The notes under the pieces are model-generated. The model searched no databases. It was given only the letters and a program-made list of their open reading frames with translations, and was not told the DNA's origin. A DNA stretch of 6,711 nucleotides, from NCBI GenBank assembly GCA_005881995.1, contig VBHV01000621.1, positions 1-6,711 of the forward strand, given 5' to 3'. The stretch comes from Chloroflexota bacterium. GTDB taxonomy: Bacteria; Chloroflexota; Ktedonobacteria; Ktedonobacterales; Ktedonobacteraceae. A program made the translations under genes and the position numbers. Within the stretch, counting starts at the first letter, position 1. Every line of letters starts with the position of its first letter. Positions 5,302 through 6,711 of the stretch are shown here, in pieces.

Positions 5302-6711
5302 GTGCAAGTTATGCAAGTCGATACACAGGCGGCGAGGCGCAGCGGAGGACTGGACTACAAGTGGATACTGGCAATGGTCACTATCCTCGGGGTGTTCATG
5401 AGCATCCTGGATCAAACCATTGTCAACATCGCTATTCCACGCCTACAGACTACTTTTGGCGCTGATATCCACAGCGTGCAGTGGGTGCTGACAGCCTATA
5501 TTCTAGCCCAGGGCGTCGCCACACCAACAGCAGCATTCTTTGCCGATACGCTGGGTATCAAACGCTTCTACATCATCTCGCTCATCGCCTTTACACTCGG
5601 CTCGGCGCTGTGCGGTTTGGCGTGGAGCTTACCCATTCTCATCACGTTCCGCGTTATCCAGGGGCTTGGTGGAGCAGCGCTCTTCCCGCTTTCCATCACG
5701 CTCATGTTCCGCGAGTTCCCTCCGCAAGAACGTGGGATAGCCATGGGCATCTTCGGCGTTCCCGCCCTGCTTGCTCCCGCGCTTGGCCCAACGCTGGGAG
5801 GATACCTGGTAACTTATGCAGGCTGGCAGTTGATCTTCTACATCAACGTTCCGATAGGCATCCTTGCCATCTTCCTCTCGATCTTTCTGCTGCGCGAATA
5901 TCGCCCCGAGGGACAGCGAAGCTTTGACTTTGTCGGGTTTATATTCGTAGCCCTCGGGCTCTCGACAGTACTCTACGCGCTTTCTTCTGCCAGCACCGAT
6001 GGCTGGGGGTCGGGTACTGTGTTAGGTTTCCTCACTATAGGGTTGCTTTCGCTGGCAATCTTTGTAGCTATAGAATTGATGCTCGCCAGGCGTGGCAGTC
6101 AACCACTACTTGACCTGCGCCTCTTCGCCAATGGGCCATTTCGAGCAGGTATGATTGCCAACACGTTTGTCATCTTCGGCTTGTTCGGAGGCCTGTTCCT
6201 CTTCCCCATTTACTTGCAAAATATACGAGGGCAGAGCGCATTTCAGGCCGGATTGATCTTGTTACCCCAGGCTCCGGCATCGATGGTCAGTGTCATCATT
6301 GGAGGGCGCCTGGTAGACCGTTTTGGTGTACGGGCCGTGATGATCCCTGGCTTAATCATCCTGGGCCTTGCAACCTGGCAACTGACCTACATCAGCGTCT
6401 ATTCTTCTTACGGATGGATACAACTTATGCTCGTGCTACGCGGACTGGCGTTGGGTCTCACCGTACAGCCACTCACTGTCGCGACCATGTCGGAAGTGCG
6501 ACCTCGCGACCTCGCGCAGGCATCATCGTTGAGTACGGTGAACCGTGCGGTCGCCAGTTCACTGGGCATCGCGATTCTTGCTACCCTGGTGCAAACTCAG
6601 ACTCAGGTACATTTCGGCCATCTCGCGGAACAGGTCACGGCCAGTTCGCCGCTCGGTCAGCTCATACCGCTCATACAGGCAGAGTTCGTAGCGCGTGGAG
6701 CTAATATGTTA
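5302..6711 (+). CDS. DHA2-family (EmrB/QacA-type) MFS drug:proton antiporter, 3' truncated
   Basis: The frame stays open from GTG 5302 to the window end, giving 470 residues of a protein that usually has about 500-550; the final membrane helix is probably missing. DHA2 proteins have 14 transmembrane helices and export drugs or other hydrophobic compounds in exchange for protons. Marks seen are LDQTIVNIAIP (36-46, motif D1 in helix 1), a motif A variant FADTLGIKR around D82, and RVIQGLGGAA (117-126, motif B with Arg117). The antiporter motif C is APALGPTLGG (158-167). A second motif-A-like GGRLVDRFG lies in the C-terminal half. The N-terminus is short and polar, with no large extra domain. The tandem TetR-type gene just upstream in the same direction suggests ligand-controlled expression. 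Family assignment is firm; the substrate cannot be deduced, and lipid or antibiotic export are both possible. Confidence 0.93.
   Translation, partial: MQVMQVDTQAARRSGGLDYKWILAMVTILGVFMSILDQTIVNIAIPRLQTTFGADIHSVQWVLTAYILAQGVATPTAAFFADTLGIKRFYIISLIAFTLGSALCGLAWSLPILITFRVIQGLGGAALFPLSITLMFREFPPQERGIAMGIFGVPALLAPALGPTLGGYLVTYAGWQLIFYINVPIGILAIFLSIFLLREYRPEGQRSFDFVGFIFVALGLSTVLYALSSASTDGWGSGTVLGFLTIGLLSLAIFVAIELMLARRGSQPLLDLRLFANGPFRAGMIANTFVIFGLFGGLFLFPIYLQNIRGQSAFQAGLILLPQAPASMVSVIIGGRLVDRFGVRAVMIPGLIILGLATWQLTYISVYSSYGWIQLMLVLRGLALGLTVQPLTVATMSEVRPRDLAQASSLSTVNRAVASSLGIAILATLVQTQTQVHFGHLAEQVTASSPLGQLIPLIQAEFVARGANML

Larger units (their letters stand above)
5239..5303 (+). repeat. Direct repeat AGTCTT(C)ACCGCGT flanking the transporter ribosome site
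   Basis: AGTCTTCACCGCGT (5239-5252) recurs as AGTCTTACCGCGT (5291-5303), identical apart from one missing C. The second copy begins at the end of the Shine-Dalgarno and runs into the GTG start codon. The first copy is the left arm of the inverted repeat at 5246-5263. The right arm (5257-5263) can therefore pair equally well, by 7 bases, with either copy. Confidence 0.6.

Noticed and set aside
5481..5927. Plus-strand open frame of 148 codons inside the transporter gene
   Set aside because: It is in a different frame from the transporter, whose continuous frame has clear DHA2 motifs through the same bases. It is an overlap artefact.
6414..6704. Plus-strand open frame of 96 codons near the window end
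   Set aside because: It is an out-of-frame shadow of the 3' part of the transporter gene, with no recognisable domain.

Overview
The window carries five protein-coding genes, all on the + strand and closely packed, with gaps of 70 to 123 bases. The first gene is cut at its 5' end and the last at its 3' end by the window edges. I see no rRNA, tRNA, CRISPR array, insertion sequence or phage gene. Moderate GC, a Hanks-type kinase-like protein fused to an FHA domain, a DedA protein and a TetR/MFS pair suggest a free-living soil-type bacterium. A member of the Chloroflexota such as a Ktedonobacteria relative is my best guess, but this is an inference from style, not a phylogenetic result.

Layout. 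Bases 1-1344 encode a multi-pass GT-C type glycosyltransferase that probably uses a polyprenyl-phosphate sugar donor. A 123-base gap follows, with a good sigma-70-like promoter (TTGCGC-17-TATAAT). It probably drives a two-gene operon: a DedA-family membrane protein (1468-2229) and, 8 bases later, a soluble kinase-like protein (2238-4304). That protein has an N-terminal kinase fold, a Pro/Glu/Gln-rich linker of about 280 residues with internal repeats, and a C-terminal FHA domain. Its catalytic loop reads HGAITFSN where an active kinase has HRDLKPxN, so the catalytic Asp and Lys are missing. It is most likely a pseudokinase.

A 70-base gap with a 19-base palindrome separates it from a TetR-type regulator (4375-5211). 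This regulator is unusual in having two complete TetR helix-turn-helix domains in tandem before one ligand-binding region. A 90-base gap follows, with a second, unrelated perfect inverted repeat and a nearby copy of its left arm that runs into the next start codon. The last gene (5302 to the window end) is a DHA2-family (EmrB/QacA-like, 14-TM) drug/proton antiporter. The regulator and the antiporter look like a ligand-responsive efflux module.

Nothing here makes a convincing case for a wholly new multi-gene system. The points most worth a second look are the degenerate kinase-FHA protein beside dedA, the double-HTH TetR protein with two different nearby palindromes, and the repeat/hairpin arrangement in the leader of the transporter gene.
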